From: Leucobacter chromiireducens
Lineage (GTDB): Bacteria > Actinomycetota > Actinomycetes > Actinomycetales > Microbacteriaceae
NCBI RefSeq assembly: GCF_003917135.1
Contig: NZ_RPDI01000002.1
Coordinates: 1-64,000, forward strand
DNA: 64,000 bases
Direction: 5' to 3'
Within the stretch, counting starts at the first letter, position 1. Each line of letters begins with the position of its first letter. Shown one piece after another: positions 34,312 through 43,191 of the stretch. The notes under the pieces were generated by a model. The model saw nothing but the letters and a program-made list of their open reading frames with translations. It was not told the origin of the DNA and did no database searches. The position numbers and the translations under genes are program-made.

Positions 34312-34445
34312 CAGCAGCCCCGCTCGCTGGCCAGGGCTCCTGCCCGCAACTTCGGCATCTTTGTTGGGGTCCGATCCGGGTGGGGGAGCTCATTCCGGAT
34401 CAGCCTCGCTGCAATTTGTGGGCTTGGGTGGGAGCCCGGCGCGCC
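34312..34445. repeat. 134-bp direct repeat, copy B
   Basis: Second copy of the element at 34131-34264, abutting the stop codon of the polyprenyl synthase gene. The inner GATCCGG/CCGGATC hairpin arms are fully conserved, and substitutions fall mostly outside them. Confidence 0.85.
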
Positions 34446-34448
34446 CGC

Positions 34449-35549
34449 TCAGCTCGCGCGGCGCGCCGCGCGCTCCGCGAGCACCATGAGCTGCGCCGCG
34501 GCGTCCGGGTGCACCGGAGCCGCGCGCAGGGACTCCGTCGCGCGCTCGACGTTGCGCGAAATCATGTCCTCGACGCGATCGACCGCGCCGCTCTCCTGGA
34601 TCGTGCGCTGCAGCATCATCACCTGCTCAGCGTCGAGCTCGGTGCCGAGCAGCCCGTCGAAGATGTTGCGCTGCGTGGTGGGCAGGTGCTCCCGCGCGAG
34701 CGTCACGAGCACCGTGCGCTTGCCCTCGATCAGGTCGTCGCCGATCGGCTTCCCCGTGAGCTCCTCGTCGCCGAATACGCCGAGCTGGTCGTCGCGGAGC
34801 TGGAACGCCACGCCGATGGGCAGGCCGAACTCGCTGAGCGCGTCCTCGACCTCGGGCGACGCCCCCGCGAGCGCTGCGCCGATGAGGAGCGGTGCCTCCA
34901 CGCTGTACTTCGCCGACTTGTACACGAGTACGCGGGTTGAGCGCTCGAGCTGCTCCTCGTGCGGCGCGAAGCCCGGCTGCTGCTCCTCGCGCACGTCGAG
35001 GTACTGGCCGACGGCCACCTCGCTGCGCATCCGGTTGAAGTGCTCGCGAGCCTGCCGCGCCGCGGCGCGGTCCGCGGTGGCGTCGCACGCGCGGTGCATG
35101 AGCTCGTCGGCCCACGACTGCAGCAGATCGCCGAGCAGGAGCGCGCCGGCGAGGCCGAAGTGATCGGACGCGCCCACCCAGTTCCGCTGCTCGTGCATGG
35201 TGGCGAACAGCCGGTGCACGGCCGGCCGGCCGCGCCGCGTGTCGGAGCGATCGATGATGTCGTCGTGGATCAGCGCCGCGGCGTGAAAGAGCTCGAGCGC
35301 GCACGCGGCGTCGAGGACGCGATCCAGCTCGGGGGAGAGCTCGCCGATGAGATCGAGCGGCTGCACTGCGCGGAAGCCGAGCACCGCAAACTGCGCGCGA
35401 AAGCGCTTGCCGCCGGTGAGGAAGCCGAAGGCCTCGTCGAGCAGCGGATGTGCGTCGGGCCCGAGCGGCGCGAGTGCCGCACGGTGGTGGGACAGCGTAT
35501 CGTTGATTCGCTCCTGAATAAGCCCTGCGAGTCGCGTCGTTTCTTGCAC
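34449..35549 (-). CDS. idsA: polyprenyl (geranylgeranyl-type) diphosphate synthase
   Basis: Chain-elongating prenyltransferase of 366 residues making C15-C20 or longer isoprenoid diphosphates for quinones or cell-wall lipid carriers. The first aspartate motif DDIID is at 96-100, GGKRFR at 47-52 and FQLRDDQLGVFGD around 249-261. In the second motif the last Asp is replaced (DDQLG), as is usual in actinobacterial IdsA proteins. The product chain length cannot be read reliably. GTG 35549 sits exactly 6 nt after TAGGCT on the minus strand: a leaderless message. By position it matches mycobacterial idsA2. Confidence 0.9.
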   Translation of the reverse strand: MQETTRLAGLIQERINDTLSHHRAALAPLGPDAHPLLDEAFGFLTGGKRFRAQFAVLGFRAVQPLDLIGELSPELDRVLDAACALELFHAAALIHDDIIDRSDTRRGRPAVHRLFATMHEQRNWVGASDHFGLAGALLLGDLLQSWADELMHRACDATADRAAARQAREHFNRMRSEVAVGQYLDVREEQQPGFAPHEEQLERSTRVLVYKSAKYSVEAPLLIGAALAGASPEVEDALSEFGLPIGVAFQLRDDQLGVFGDEELTGKPIGDDLIEGKRTVLVTLAREHLPTTQRNIFDGLLGTELDAEQVMMLQRTIQESGAVDRVEDMISRNVERATESLRAAPVHPDAAAQLMVLAERAARRAS

Positions 35550-35555
35550 ACGACT

Positions 35556-35561
35556 AGCCTA
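35556..35561 (-). promoter_or_regulatory. -10 hexamer of leaderless idsA
   Basis: TAGGCT on the minus strand lies 6 nt from the GTG start. No ribosome-binding site is present. Confidence 0.5.
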
Positions 35562-35585
35562 CTCTCGGCTGAGCGCCGTACACTG

Positions 35586-35591
35586 TAGGGT
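35586..35591 (+). promoter_or_regulatory. candidate -10 hexamer for the DUF3040 gene
   Basis: TAGGGT, with transcription start expected near 35598. The ATG at 35622 is preceded by GGGAGG. Confidence 0.4.
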
Positions 35592-35621
35592 ACAGATCGT
35601 TTGAGTGTCGGGAGGATCGTC

Positions 35622-36005
35622 ATGGCGCTGTCAGAACACGAGCAGCGGCTGCTTGACGAGATGGAACGCGGTTTCTATCAGAGCGAGGCCGACGTAATGC
35701 AGACCGGTTCGGTCAGCCAGCGTCGCCTGAACTATCGCTCCCTCGTCTTGGGGATCGTCGTCCTCCTTGTTGGGGTCGGCGCGCTCATCGGCGGGGTCGC
35801 CGCACAGCAGCTGTGGTTGGGGCTCATCGGCTTCGCGGTCATGGTCGGAGGCGTGACGCTCATGATGTCGCGCGGTTCCGAAACGGTGACCGTGGAGGAT
35901 GTGCTGAACGGCGGTGGATCGAGCGCGAAGAGCTCGGCACCGCGAGAGTCGCTCAGCGAGCGGATGGAGCGCCGCTGGGATGAACGGATGGAGGGGGAGC
36001 GCTAA
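35622..36005 (+). CDS. DUF3040 membrane protein
   Basis: A 127-residue protein of unknown function found near dcw clusters of actinobacteria. The N-terminal motif MALSEHEQRLLDEMERGFY defines the family. Two adjacent membrane helices follow (about 45-65 and 72-90), then a Ser/Arg/Glu-rich cytosolic tail (SLSERMERRWDERMEGER). ATG 35622, with GGGAGG upstream, is preferred over an upstream GTG in the same frame. A textbook terminator follows, separating it from mraZ. Confidence 0.85.
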   Translation: MALSEHEQRLLDEMERGFYQSEADVMQTGSVSQRRLNYRSLVLGIVVLLVGVGALIGGVAAQQLWLGLIGFAVMVGGVTLMMSRGSETVTVEDVLNGGGSSAKSSAPRESLSERMERRWDERMEGER

Positions 36006-36024
36006 GCGCTCGCCTGCAGGCTTC

Positions 36025-36060
36025 GGGCCGCGGATCGGAAACGATCCGCGGCCCTTTTTT
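36025..36060 (+). terminator. intrinsic terminator after the DUF3040 gene
   Basis: The 13-bp perfect stem GGGCCGCGGATCG/CGATCCGCGGCCC with a GAAA tetraloop is followed by six T residues. It is the only canonical T-tailed terminator seen in the window. Confidence 0.95.
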
Positions 36061-36121
36061 GTGTCTCCGCGCGGCCGGTGAGATCGCGGCGCGCTCACGC
36101 TGCGCTGCGCGCCCCCGGCAG

Positions 36122-36137
36122 CTCCACTTTCCTCCAC
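36122..36137 (-). promoter_or_regulatory. inverted MraZ-box pair
   Basis: The reverse strand reads GTGGAGGAAAGTGGAG, identical over 16 bases to 36298-36313 in front of mraZ. It abuts a perfect 6-bp dyad (36137-36152). Confidence 0.5.
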
Positions 36138-36243
36138 GAATCCGCAGATTCGGGCGATCGGGCCCGATGACGCGCCAGATCGCGCCTCGCTCGGCCCCGT
36201 CGTGCAAGGTGACGGCGCGGCTCGGCGCGCTCACAACCCCCGG

Positions 36244-36258
36244 GATTCCGCGGGAATC
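36244..36258. promoter_or_regulatory. GATTCC-GCG-GGAATC dyad upstream of mraZ
   Basis: An inverted repeat with 6-bp arms and a 3-bp spacer; its right half GGGAATCGCG recurs twice upstream of murC (49617 and 49637). This may be an operator shared by the two transcription entry points of the dcw cluster. Confidence 0.4.
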
Positions 36259-36276
36259 GCGTGTTCCTGGAAGAAA

Positions 36277-36319
36277 GTGGAGGGGAAAACCCCTGGGGTG
36301 GAGGAAAGTGGAGTAGTCT
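36277..36319 (+). promoter_or_regulatory. mraZ promoter with MraZ-type boxes
   Basis: GTGGAG occurs at 36277, 36298 and 36308, spaced by 21 and 10 bp and so on the same DNA face. It runs directly into the -10 hexamer TAGTCT (36314-36319). MraZ binds short G-rich direct repeats with 10-bp period in its own promoter, so autoregulation of the cluster is likely. Confidence 0.65.
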
Positions 36320-36353
36320 GGGGTCCAAGTCGGCCAGGCGGAGGGAGGAACCC

Positions 36354-36785
36354 ATGTTCTTGGGAACCTTCACGCCCAAACTCGACGACAAGGGGCGGCT
36401 GATCCTTCCCGCGAAATTTCGTGCCGAGCTCTCCGATGGGCTCGTCATCACGCGCGGCCAGGAGCACTGCCTCTACGTATTCAGCGAGCAGGAGTTCACC
36501 GCAATGCACGAGCGCATCAGCCAAGCGCCGATGACCTCGAAGCACGCGCGCGACTACCTGCGCGTGTTCCTGTCCGGCGCGCACCCTGAGACGCCGGACA
36601 AGCAGCACCGCGTCACGATCCCGCCCGGCCTCCGCGACTACGCGGGGCTCGACCGCGATCTGGCCGTGATCGGTGCGGGATCGCGCGCCGAGATCTGGGA
36701 CGCCACCGCGTGGGAGACCTACCTGCGCGAGCAAGAAGCAGCATTTTCCGAAACTGACGGGGAGGTGATCCCGGGCATGTTCTAG
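36354..36785 (+). CDS. mraZ: MraZ, transcriptional regulator of the dcw cluster
   Basis: A 143-residue protein with two SpoVT/AbrB-like swapped-hairpin domains: [20 protein letters not shown] at the start and [19 protein letters not shown] in the second half. It forms a ring oligomer that binds repeats before its own gene. ATG 36354 follows GGAGGGAGGAA; a longer in-frame upstream reading would start inside the operator. It is the first gene of the division and cell-wall operon. Confidence 0.95.
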   Translation: MFLGTFTPKLDDKGRLILPAKFRAELSDGLVITRGQEHCLYVFSEQEFTAMHERISQAPMTSKHARDYLRVFLSGAHPETPDKQHRVTIPPGLRDYAGLDRDLAVIGAGSRAEIWDATAWETYLREQEAAFSETDGEVIPGMF

Positions 36786-36795
36786 CCCGGACATC

Positions 36796-37764
36796 ATGAC
36801 GACTGACACCCGCGACCCCAGCGAGCTGCACGTCCCCGTGCTGCTCGACCGCTGCCTCGAGCTGCTCGCCCCCGCGGCGAGCCGCGACGGCGCCGTGGTC
36901 GTCGACGCGACCCTCGGCATGGGCGGTCACAGCGCCGCGCTCCTCGCCGCGCACCCCGGCCTCACCCTCATCGGCCTCGACCGCGACACCGAGGCGCTCG
37001 CGCTCGCCGGCAAGCGGCTCGCGCCGTTCGGCGACCGCGCGATCCGCGTGCACGCGGTCTACGACGAGATCGCCGACGCCGTGCGCGGCGCGGGCTTCGA
37101 CCGGATCGACGGCGTGCTCTTCGACCTCGGCGTGTCCTCGCTGCAGCTCGACGAGGCCGACCGCGGCTTCGCGTACGCGCAGGACGCCCCGCTCGACATG
37201 CGGATGGACCAGAGCCGCGGCGAGACGGCGGCCGAGGTCCTGCGCACCGCGCCGGAGGGGCGCCTGCGCGCGATCTTCGAGCGCTACGGCGAGGAGCCGC
37301 TGGCCGGCCGCTACGCGCGCGCGATCGTCGCGGCGCGGGCGGAGACCCCGATCGAGCGCAGCGGGCAGCTCGTCGACGTGCTCCAGCAGGCGACGCCCGC
37401 GGCGGTGCGGGATCAGCGGCACCCGGCGAAGCGCGTCTTCCAGGCACTGCGCATCGAGGTGAACGGCGAGCTCTCCGTCCTGGAGCGCGCGATCCCCGCG
37501 GCGCTCGATCTGCTGAACACGGGCGGCCGGGCCGTCATCATGTCCTACCAGTCGCTCGAGGATCGCCTGGTGAAGCGTGAGCTGACGAAGCGCAGCCGCT
37601 CGACCGCGCCGGCCGGGCTGCCGGTCGAGCTCCCTGAGCACCGCCCCGAGTTCCGCCTCCTCACCCGCGGCGCCAAACTCGCTGACGATGCCGAGCGCGC
37701 CCGCAACCCGCGGGCGATCCCCGTGCGGCTCCGCGCCGCCGAACGAGCGAGGGACGTGCGATGA
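36796..37764 (+). CDS. rsmH: 16S rRNA (cytosine-1402-N4)-methyltransferase
   Basis: SAM-dependent methylase of ribosomal RNA (also called mraW); 322 residues. [13 protein letters not shown], the SAM-binding [10 protein letters not shown] and [10 protein letters not shown], and [19 protein letters not shown] are diagnostic. [15 protein letters not shown] and [11 protein letters not shown] follow in the C-terminal half. It lies in the usual place between mraZ and ftsL, 10 nt after mraZ, and overlaps ftsL by 4 nt. Confidence 0.95.
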   Translation: MTTDTRDPSELHVPVLLDRCLELLAPAASRDGAVVVDATLGMGGHSAALLAAHPGLTLIGLDRDTEALALAGKRLAPFGDRAIRVHAVYDEIADAVRGAGFDRIDGVLFDLGVSSLQLDEADRGFAYAQDAPLDMRMDQSRGETAAEVLRTAPEGRLRAIFERYGEEPLAGRYARAIVAARAETPIERSGQLVDVLQQATPAAVRDQRHPAKRVFQALRIEVNGELSVLERAIPAALDLLNTGGRAVIMSYQSLEDRLVKRELTKRSRSTAPAGLPVELPEHRPEFRLLTRGAKLADDAERARNPRAIPVRLRAAERARDVR

Positions 37765-38378
37765 ACAACACGGTGCCGATCGAGTTTGATCGCGACAGCG
37801 CGCACGGCTTCGGCGTCGCGCCGACCACCGCGCCCACCGCGCCCACCGCGCCGAGCGAGCGCCACCTCAGGCTCGCCCCGGCGACGGCGCCGCAGGGCCG
37901 CCGCCGCGCGGGTCTCAGCCCGCTCGTAGGCTCGCTCGTTGCGGTCGGCGTGATCCTCGTGATCCTCGCGACCCAGCTCGGCCTCAGCGTCGCGATCTCG
38001 CAGGGCGCGTACGAGGCGCGGGCGCTCGAGCTCGAGAAGCGCGATCTCGCCCGTGTGGAGCGTGTGCTCTCGCAGAACGTCGACAAGCTGGCCTCGCCGC
38101 AGAACCTCGCGGAGAACGCCGCGGCGCTCGGCATGGTGCAGAACTCGCGCCCCGCGACGCTGCGCATGAGCGACGGCGCGGTGCTCGGCGCGCTCGAGTC
38201 CGAGACCACCGAAGCGCGCGGCAACCTGATCCCCAACGCGACGCTGGACACGATGCCGGTCGTTGATGCCGCCGGCCTCCTCGTGCCGCGCGACGGTGCC
38301 GGCGCGGCCGCTCAGGCTGATCCGAGCGCGCCGGCGGTACGGTGGCAGGGCAAGCTGCCCGCCCCCGAGACCCACTAG
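37761..38378 (+). CDS. ftsL: FtsL-like septal membrane protein
   Basis: Small bitopic division protein linking FtsQ/FtsB to FtsW-FtsI; 205 residues. A Pro/Thr/Ala-rich cytosolic N-terminus contains a short APT repeat. One membrane helix lies at about 54-76 ([20 protein letters not shown]). An extracytoplasmic coiled-coil segment follows ([36 protein letters not shown]). Sequence identity in this family is low, so the call rests on position, topology and coiled coil. The start overlaps rsmH (ATGA). Confidence 0.78.
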   Translation: MNNTVPIEFDRDSAHGFGVAPTTAPTAPTAPSERHLRLAPATAPQGRRRAGLSPLVGSLVAVGVILVILATQLGLSVAISQGAYEARALELEKRDLARVERVLSQNVDKLASPQNLAENAAALGMVQNSRPATLRMSDGAVLGALESETTEARGNLIPNATLDTMPVVDAAGLLVPRDGAGAAAQADPSAPAVRWQGKLPAPETH

Positions 38379-38405
38379 CCAGGCAGCCCGGACGGGAGAA
38401 TCGGA

Positions 38406-40202
38406 ATGCGGAGTCTGCGCGGCGGAGCGGTGCGGCGGCTGATCGCGATCGTGATCGTCGTCATCACCGCGGTCGTGTTTCTCGTTCGGCTCGTCGACGT
38501 GCAGGTGATCTCGGCCCCGCAGCTGAACGAGGACGCGAAGGGCAAGCGCGCGGTCTCGCAGGACGTGCTGAGCCTCCGCGGCGACATCGTCGACCGGAAC
38601 GGCGAGGTGCTCGCCACCACCGACGAGCGCTACGACGTGCAGATGTCGCCGAAGAACGCGGCGCTGAAGGGCGGGCGGTTCTGGCGGCAGGACCCGGAGC
38701 GCGGCGGGATCGCGACGGTGCAGGTCACCGCGAAGCAGGCGTTCGGCGAGATCGGCGAGATCACCGGGCAGAGCGCCGCTGAACTGCAGAAGATCGTCGA
38801 CGACGCGCTCGAGGTCGACGAGAAGTCGGACTTCGCGTACGTGAAGCGCGGCGTCGACCTCGAACAGCTGAACGCGCTGAAGGCGCTGCAGATCCCGTGG
38901 GTGACGTTCGAGAGCCACCACACGCGCACGTACCCGAACGGCGCGGTGGCGGGCAACCTCGTTGGCTTCGCCGGCTTCGAGGACGTCCCGCAGGCGGGCA
39001 TCGAGCTCTCGCAGGACGAGTGCCTCACCGGCGTGTCCGGCGCGGAGGTCTACGAGCGCGGGGCCGACGGCGTGCCGCTGCCCGGCAGCGTCGTGGTGAC
39101 GCGCAAAGCCGAGAACGGCGGCGAGGTGACGCTCAGCATCGACCGCGATCTCCAGTGGGAGGCGCAGCAGACCATCAACGCCCAGGTGCAGGAGGTCGGC
39201 GCCGAATACGGCTACCTCGTGATCATGGACGCGAAGACCGGCGAGCTCGTCGCGGTCGCCGAGGACGGCTCGGTCGACCCGAACGACGTGGACGCCTCGG
39301 ACCCGCTGAAGCGCGAGGCGCGCTCCTTCGTGTCGCCGTACGAGCCGGGCTCCACCTTCAAACCGCTCACCGCGGCGACGCTCCTCGAGGAGGGTGCGGC
39401 GACGCCGCTCACGCAGAACCTCACGCCCGACTACCTGGAGCCCGTGCCTGACGCGCGATTCGGGGACTCCTTCTCCCACGAGCCGATGCCCTGGACGCTC
39501 ACCGGGATCCTCACGCAGTCGTCGAACGTCGGCATCGCGACGCTGGGCAGCGCGGTGAGCCCGGAGAAGCGGTACGAGTACCTGCAGAAGTTCGGCGTCG
39601 GCGTGTCGACCGAGGCCGGGATGCCGCTCGAGGACTCCGGCCAGCTGCCGGACGTCGCGAACTGGGATCCCCAGACCTCGTACAACACGATGTTCGGCCA
39701 GGGTCTCTCGACCACGATCGTGCAGACCGCCGGCGTCTACCAGACCTTCGCGAACGGCGGTGTGCGCATTCCGCCGACGCTCGTGACGAGCTGCACGAAA
39801 CCCGACGGCACGAGCACGAAGCCGGATCACGGCGAGGAGGTGCGCGCCATCTCGGAGGACACCGCAGCCGACGTGATGGCGATGCTCGAGACCGTGGTGA
39901 CCGAGGGCTGGTACAAGGACCTGATCAAGATTCCCGGCTACCGAATCGCCGGAAAGACCGGCACCGCGGAGCAGTCGGACAACCAGGGCGGGTACCGCGA
40001 GGATTACGTTCATTCGTTCGCCGGCATCTTCCCGGCCGACGACCCGCAGTACGTCGCGGTAGCATCGATTGCGTTCCCGTCGGCGGGGGACGGCGGCGTC
40101 GCGGCGATTACCAGTTTCCGTGAGGCGGCCGAAGCGACCATCCGCACCTTCCACATCCCGCCCTCCAGCGGGGAGTTCACACCGCTCCCCACGGAGTACT
40201 AG
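38406..40202 (+). CDS. ftsI: penicillin-binding protein FtsI (division transpeptidase)
   Basis: Septal class B PBP of 598 residues that cross-links peptidoglycan at the division site. A short cytosolic N-terminus and membrane helix (about 11-29) precede the dimerisation domain. The transpeptidase domain has all three active-site motifs: STFK with nucleophile Ser316 (316-319), SSN (372-374) and KTGT (517-520). ATG 38406 lies 27 nt after ftsL. Nothing unusual was seen in the catalytic motifs. Confidence 0.95.
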   Translation: MRSLRGGAVRRLIAIVIVVITAVVFLVRLVDVQVISAPQLNEDAKGKRAVSQDVLSLRGDIVDRNGEVLATTDERYDVQMSPKNAALKGGRFWRQDPERGGIATVQVTAKQAFGEIGEITGQSAAELQKIVDDALEVDEKSDFAYVKRGVDLEQLNALKALQIPWVTFESHHTRTYPNGAVAGNLVGFAGFEDVPQAGIELSQDECLTGVSGAEVYERGADGVPLPGSVVVTRKAENGGEVTLSIDRDLQWEAQQTINAQVQEVGAEYGYLVIMDAKTGELVAVAEDGSVDPNDVDASDPLKREARSFVSPYEPGSTFKPLTAATLLEEGAATPLTQNLTPDYLEPVPDARFGDSFSHEPMPWTLTGILTQSSNVGIATLGSAVSPEKRYEYLQKFGVGVSTEAGMPLEDSGQLPDVANWDPQTSYNTMFGQGLSTTIVQTAGVYQTFANGGVRIPPTLVTSCTKPDGTSTKPDHGEEVRAISEDTAADVMAMLETVVTEGWYKDLIKIPGYRIAGKTGTAEQSDNQGGYREDYVHSFAGIFPADDPQYVAVASIAFPSAGDGGVAAITSFREAAEATIRTFHIPPSSGEFTPLPTEY

Positions 40203-40228
40203 ACATCGCCCGCAGGAGGCACACACAC

Positions 40229-41785
40229 GTGAGTACCGGAGATGCGCTGAGCATTCGCCCGCAGACCCCCACCCCGTTCCCGCTCGCCGAGCTCGCGGCC
40301 CGCTTCGGGCTCGCAGCGGGCGGCGCGCACGACGACGTTTCAGTGACCGGCGTCTCACTCGACTCGCGCGACGTGCGCGCGGGCGACCTCTACATCGGCA
40401 TGCCGGGAGCGAAGCGCCACGGCGCTGACTTCGCGCCGCAGGCGGCGTCGCTCGGCGCGCATGCGATGCTCACCGACGCGGCCGGCGCCGAGCTGGCCGT
40501 CGCCGCCGGCGTCACGCTCCCGATCCTGGTGGCCGACACGCACCCGCGCGCACTGCTCGGCGCGGTCTCGGCCGCGGTGTACCGCACCGACGACTTCGCG
40601 CCGAAGATGCTCGGCGTCACCGGCACGAACGGCAAGACCAGCGTCGTGTACCTCCTCGCCGAGCTGATGCACGCCGCCGGCCTCACGCCGGGGCTGAGCT
40701 CAACGGCCGAGCGCCGCGTCGGCGACGAGGTGATCCCCGCGAATCTCACGAGCCCGGAAGCCTCCGAGCTGCACGGCCTCCTCGCGCGCATGCGCGAGCG
40801 GGACGTCGACGCCGTCGCGATCGAGGTCTCCGCGCAGGCGGTGGTGCGCCACCGGCTCGACGGGGTGCACTTCGACGTGGTCGCCTTCAACAACTTCTCG
40901 CAGGACCACCTCGACGAGTTCGGCGACCTCGAGTCGTACTTCCAGGCGAAGCTCGCGCTCTTCACCCCGGAGCGGGCGAGCCGCGGCGTCGTTGTGGTGG
41001 ACTCCGCGTACGGCCAGCGCATCGCGCGCGAGTCGCAGATCCCGGTCACGCGCCTCGCCACCGAGTACGGGCAGCAGGCGGACTGGCACCTCGCGATCAC
41101 CGCGCAGACGCTCGACGGCGTGTCGTTCGTGCTGCAGGGCCCCGAGGGTGCGCACTTCCGCGGCAGCGTGCCCGTGTTCGGCCGCTTCATGGCGGAGAAC
41201 GCCGCGCTCGCGCTCATCATGCTGCACGAGGCAGGCGTACCGCTCGATCAGGTCGCGGCTGGCCTCACCGGCGGCACGATCCCGGTCTACATCCCCGGCC
41301 GGCTCGAGGAGATCACCGAGCGGGGCTCGCGCGGCCCGCGCTTCTTCGTCGACTACGGGCACACCCCAGGCGCGTTCGAGGCGATGCTCGACGCGCTCGG
41401 CGAGGTCGCGCCAGGAAAGATCATCTTCATGTTCGGCGCCGACGGCGACCGCGACACGACGAAGCGCGAGGAGATGGGCCGCATCGCGGCCGCAGGCGCC
41501 GACACGGTGATCATCTGCGACTACCACCCGCGATCGGAGCCGCCCGAGGCGATCCGCGCTCAGCTGCTCGCCGGCGCGCGCTCCGCGCAGCACGCCGAGG
41601 TGATCGAGGAGGGCGACCCGCGCCGTGCCGTGCGGCTCGCCATTTCGCTCGCCGAAGCCGGGGACGTTATCCTGTATGCCGGTCCAGGACACGAGGATCA
41701 TCAGGAAATCGCCGGGCAGTTTCTTCCCTACTCGGCGCGGGATGAAGTACGCGGGGCGCTCCGCGAGGCAGGATTGCTCCAGTGA
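40229..41785 (+). CDS. murE: UDP-MurNAc-tripeptide ligase, unusual substrate motif
   Basis: Adds the third amino acid to UDP-MurNAc-dipeptide; 518 residues. The ATP loop TGTNGKTS is at 131-138, YFQAK carries the carbamylated lysine, and YAGPGHED replaces the usual AGKGHE. The substrate motif, DDNPR in diaminopimelate-adding enzymes, reads DYHPR at 431-435. That predicts a different third residue. Microbacteriaceae commonly have B-type peptidoglycan with diaminobutyrate, lysine, ornithine or homoserine there; which one applies here is not readable. GTG 40229 has AGGAGG upstream; the stop overlaps the murF GTG. Confidence 0.93.
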   Translation: MSTGDALSIRPQTPTPFPLAELAARFGLAAGGAHDDVSVTGVSLDSRDVRAGDLYIGMPGAKRHGADFAPQAASLGAHAMLTDAAGAELAVAAGVTLPILVADTHPRALLGAVSAAVYRTDDFAPKMLGVTGTNGKTSVVYLLAELMHAAGLTPGLSSTAERRVGDEVIPANLTSPEASELHGLLARMRERDVDAVAIEVSAQAVVRHRLDGVHFDVVAFNNFSQDHLDEFGDLESYFQAKLALFTPERASRGVVVVDSAYGQRIARESQIPVTRLATEYGQQADWHLAITAQTLDGVSFVLQGPEGAHFRGSVPVFGRFMAENAALALIMLHEAGVPLDQVAAGLTGGTIPVYIPGRLEEITERGSRGPRFFVDYGHTPGAFEAMLDALGEVAPGKIIFMFGADGDRDTTKREEMGRIAAAGADTVIICDYHPRSEPPEAIRAQLLAGARSAQHAEVIEEGDPRRAVRLAISLAEAGDVILYAGPGHEDHQEIAGQFLPYSARDEVRGALREAGLLQ

Positions 41786-43191
41786 TTGAACTGACGCTCG
41801 CTGAGATTGCCGCCGCAACCGGCGGACGCCTGGTGCCCGGCGCATCCGGCGCTGGGCCGGAGACCGTCGTCCGCGGCGAGTCGCAGACCGACTCGCGCGA
41901 GGTGGCCCCCGGCCAGATCTTCTTCGCCCGCCGCGGCGAGGAGACCGACGGCCACCGCTTCGTGCCGCAGGCGATCGACGCGGGCGCCGCGCTGATCGTC
42001 GGCGAGCACGAGACCGACGACCGGGTGCCGCAGATCCTCGTTGCCGACACGACCGACGCGCTCGGCGCGCTCGCCACGGAGGTGGTGCGCCGCGTGCGCG
42101 CCGCAGGCGGCCTCACGATCGTCGGCATCACCGGCTCGAACGGCAAGACCACGACGAAGAACCTCGTCGCGGCCATGGCCGAGCGCGTCGGCACGTTCGT
42201 CGCCTCGGAGAAGTCCTTCAACAACGAGGTGGGCGGCCCGCTCACGATGCTGCGCGTCGAGGACGACACGAAGACGCTCGTCGCCGAGATGGGGGCGAGC
42301 GCCGAGGGCGAGATCGCGCGGCTCACCGGCATGGCGCCGCCCCACATCGGCGTGGTGCTGACGGTGGGTCTCGCGCACGCCGGCGAGTTCGGCGGCATCG
42401 AGACCACGTTCCGCACGAAGAGCGAGATGGTGCGCGAGCTGCCGGAGACCGCGGTCGCCGTGCTGAACCGCGACGACGGCTACGTCGCGCGCATGGGAGA
42501 GCTGACCCGGGCACGCGTGCGCTGGTTCGGCCGGCACCCGGAGGCCGACGTGCGCGCGAGCGACGTCGACTCCGACGCGAGCGGCACCCGCTTCACGATC
42601 CACGCCGACGGCGCGTCGCACCCGGTGGTGTTCCGGGTGCTCGGCGAGCACCACGTCACCAACGCGCTGGCTGCTGCCGCGGTCGGCCTCGAACTCGGCC
42701 TCTCGCTCGCCGACGTGGTGGCCGCGCTGGAGGGCGCGACGCGCGCGGCGCGCTGGCGCATGGAAGTGATGGGCGGCCGCGACGGCGTGACCATCATCAA
42801 CGACGCGTACAACGCGAGCCCGGACTCCATGAGCGCGGGACTGCGCACGCTCGCCCAGATCGCGAAGCCCGAGGGGCGCACCGTCGCCGTGCTCGGCGCG
42901 ATGAGCGAGCTCGGCGAGTACTCCATCGAGGAGCACATCCGGATCGGGCTGCAGGCCGTGCGCCTGCGCATCTCCGAGCTCGTCGTGGTCGGCAGCGAAG
43001 CGCGCAACCTGCACATCAGCGCCATCAACGAGGGATCCTGGGACGGCGAGAGCGTGTTCTTCGAGGATCAGGACGCGGCCTTCGCGTACCTCGAGCGCAC
43101 GCTGCAGCCGAACGACACCGTACTCGTGAAGTCATCGAACGCCGCGGGCCTCCGCTTCCTCGGCGACCGCCTGGGGGAGGCCTTCGCATGA
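41782..43191 (+). CDS. murF: UDP-MurNAc-tripeptide:D-Ala-D-Ala ligase
   Basis: Completes the UDP-MurNAc-pentapeptide by adding D-alanyl-D-alanine; 469 residues. Visible features are [20 protein letters not shown] in the N-terminal domain, the ATP loop [13 protein letters not shown] near 114-126, and [12 protein letters not shown] with the ligase C-terminal fold after it. The start GTG overlaps the murE stop (GTGA), and its own stop overlaps mraY (ATGA), so the three genes are translated in a coupled way. Confidence 0.95.
   Translation: MIELTLAEIAAATGGRLVPGASGAGPETVVRGESQTDSREVAPGQIFFARRGEETDGHRFVPQAIDAGAALIVGEHETDDRVPQILVADTTDALGALATEVVRRVRAAGGLTIVGITGSNGKTTTKNLVAAMAERVGTFVASEKSFNNEVGGPLTMLRVEDDTKTLVAEMGASAEGEIARLTGMAPPHIGVVLTVGLAHAGEFGGIETTFRTKSEMVRELPETAVAVLNRDDGYVARMGELTRARVRWFGRHPEADVRASDVDSDASGTRFTIHADGASHPVVFRVLGEHHVTNALAAAAVGLELGLSLADVVAALEGATRAARWRMEVMGGRDGVTIINDAYNASPDSMSAGLRTLAQIAKPEGRTVAVLGAMSELGEYSIEEHIRIGLQAVRLRISELVVVGSEARNLHISAINEGSWDGESVFFEDQDAAFAYLERTLQPNDTVLVKSSNAAGLRFLGDRLGEAFA

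Larger units (their letters stand above)
34124..34448. other. gene-free repeat region between convergent genes
   Basis: A 325-bp region filled by two direct copies of a 134-bp sequence (34131-34264 and 34312-34445) and a 47-bp connecting segment. No open frame with codon structure or ribosome site was found. Confidence 0.8.
36006..36353. other. regulatory region between DUF3040 and mraZ
   Basis: A 348-bp gap without a gene. It holds a terminator (36025-36060), an inverted copy of the MraZ-box pair (36122-36137), a CGAATC-CGCA-GATTCG dyad (36137-36152), a GATTCC-GCG-GGAATC dyad (36244-36258), forward MraZ boxes (36277-36313), a -10 hexamer (36314-36319) and the mraZ ribosome site. Confidence 0.75.

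Noticed and set aside
34131-34445. Possible CRISPR-like array
   Set aside because: Only two copies, a unit of 134 bp and one 47-bp connector. CRISPR repeats are 23-50 bp in many copies, and there are no cas genes.
41807-42361. Alternative plus-strand frames inside murF with Arg/Ala/Ser-rich translation
   Set aside because: They are out-of-frame shadows of murF, with no start signal or family features.
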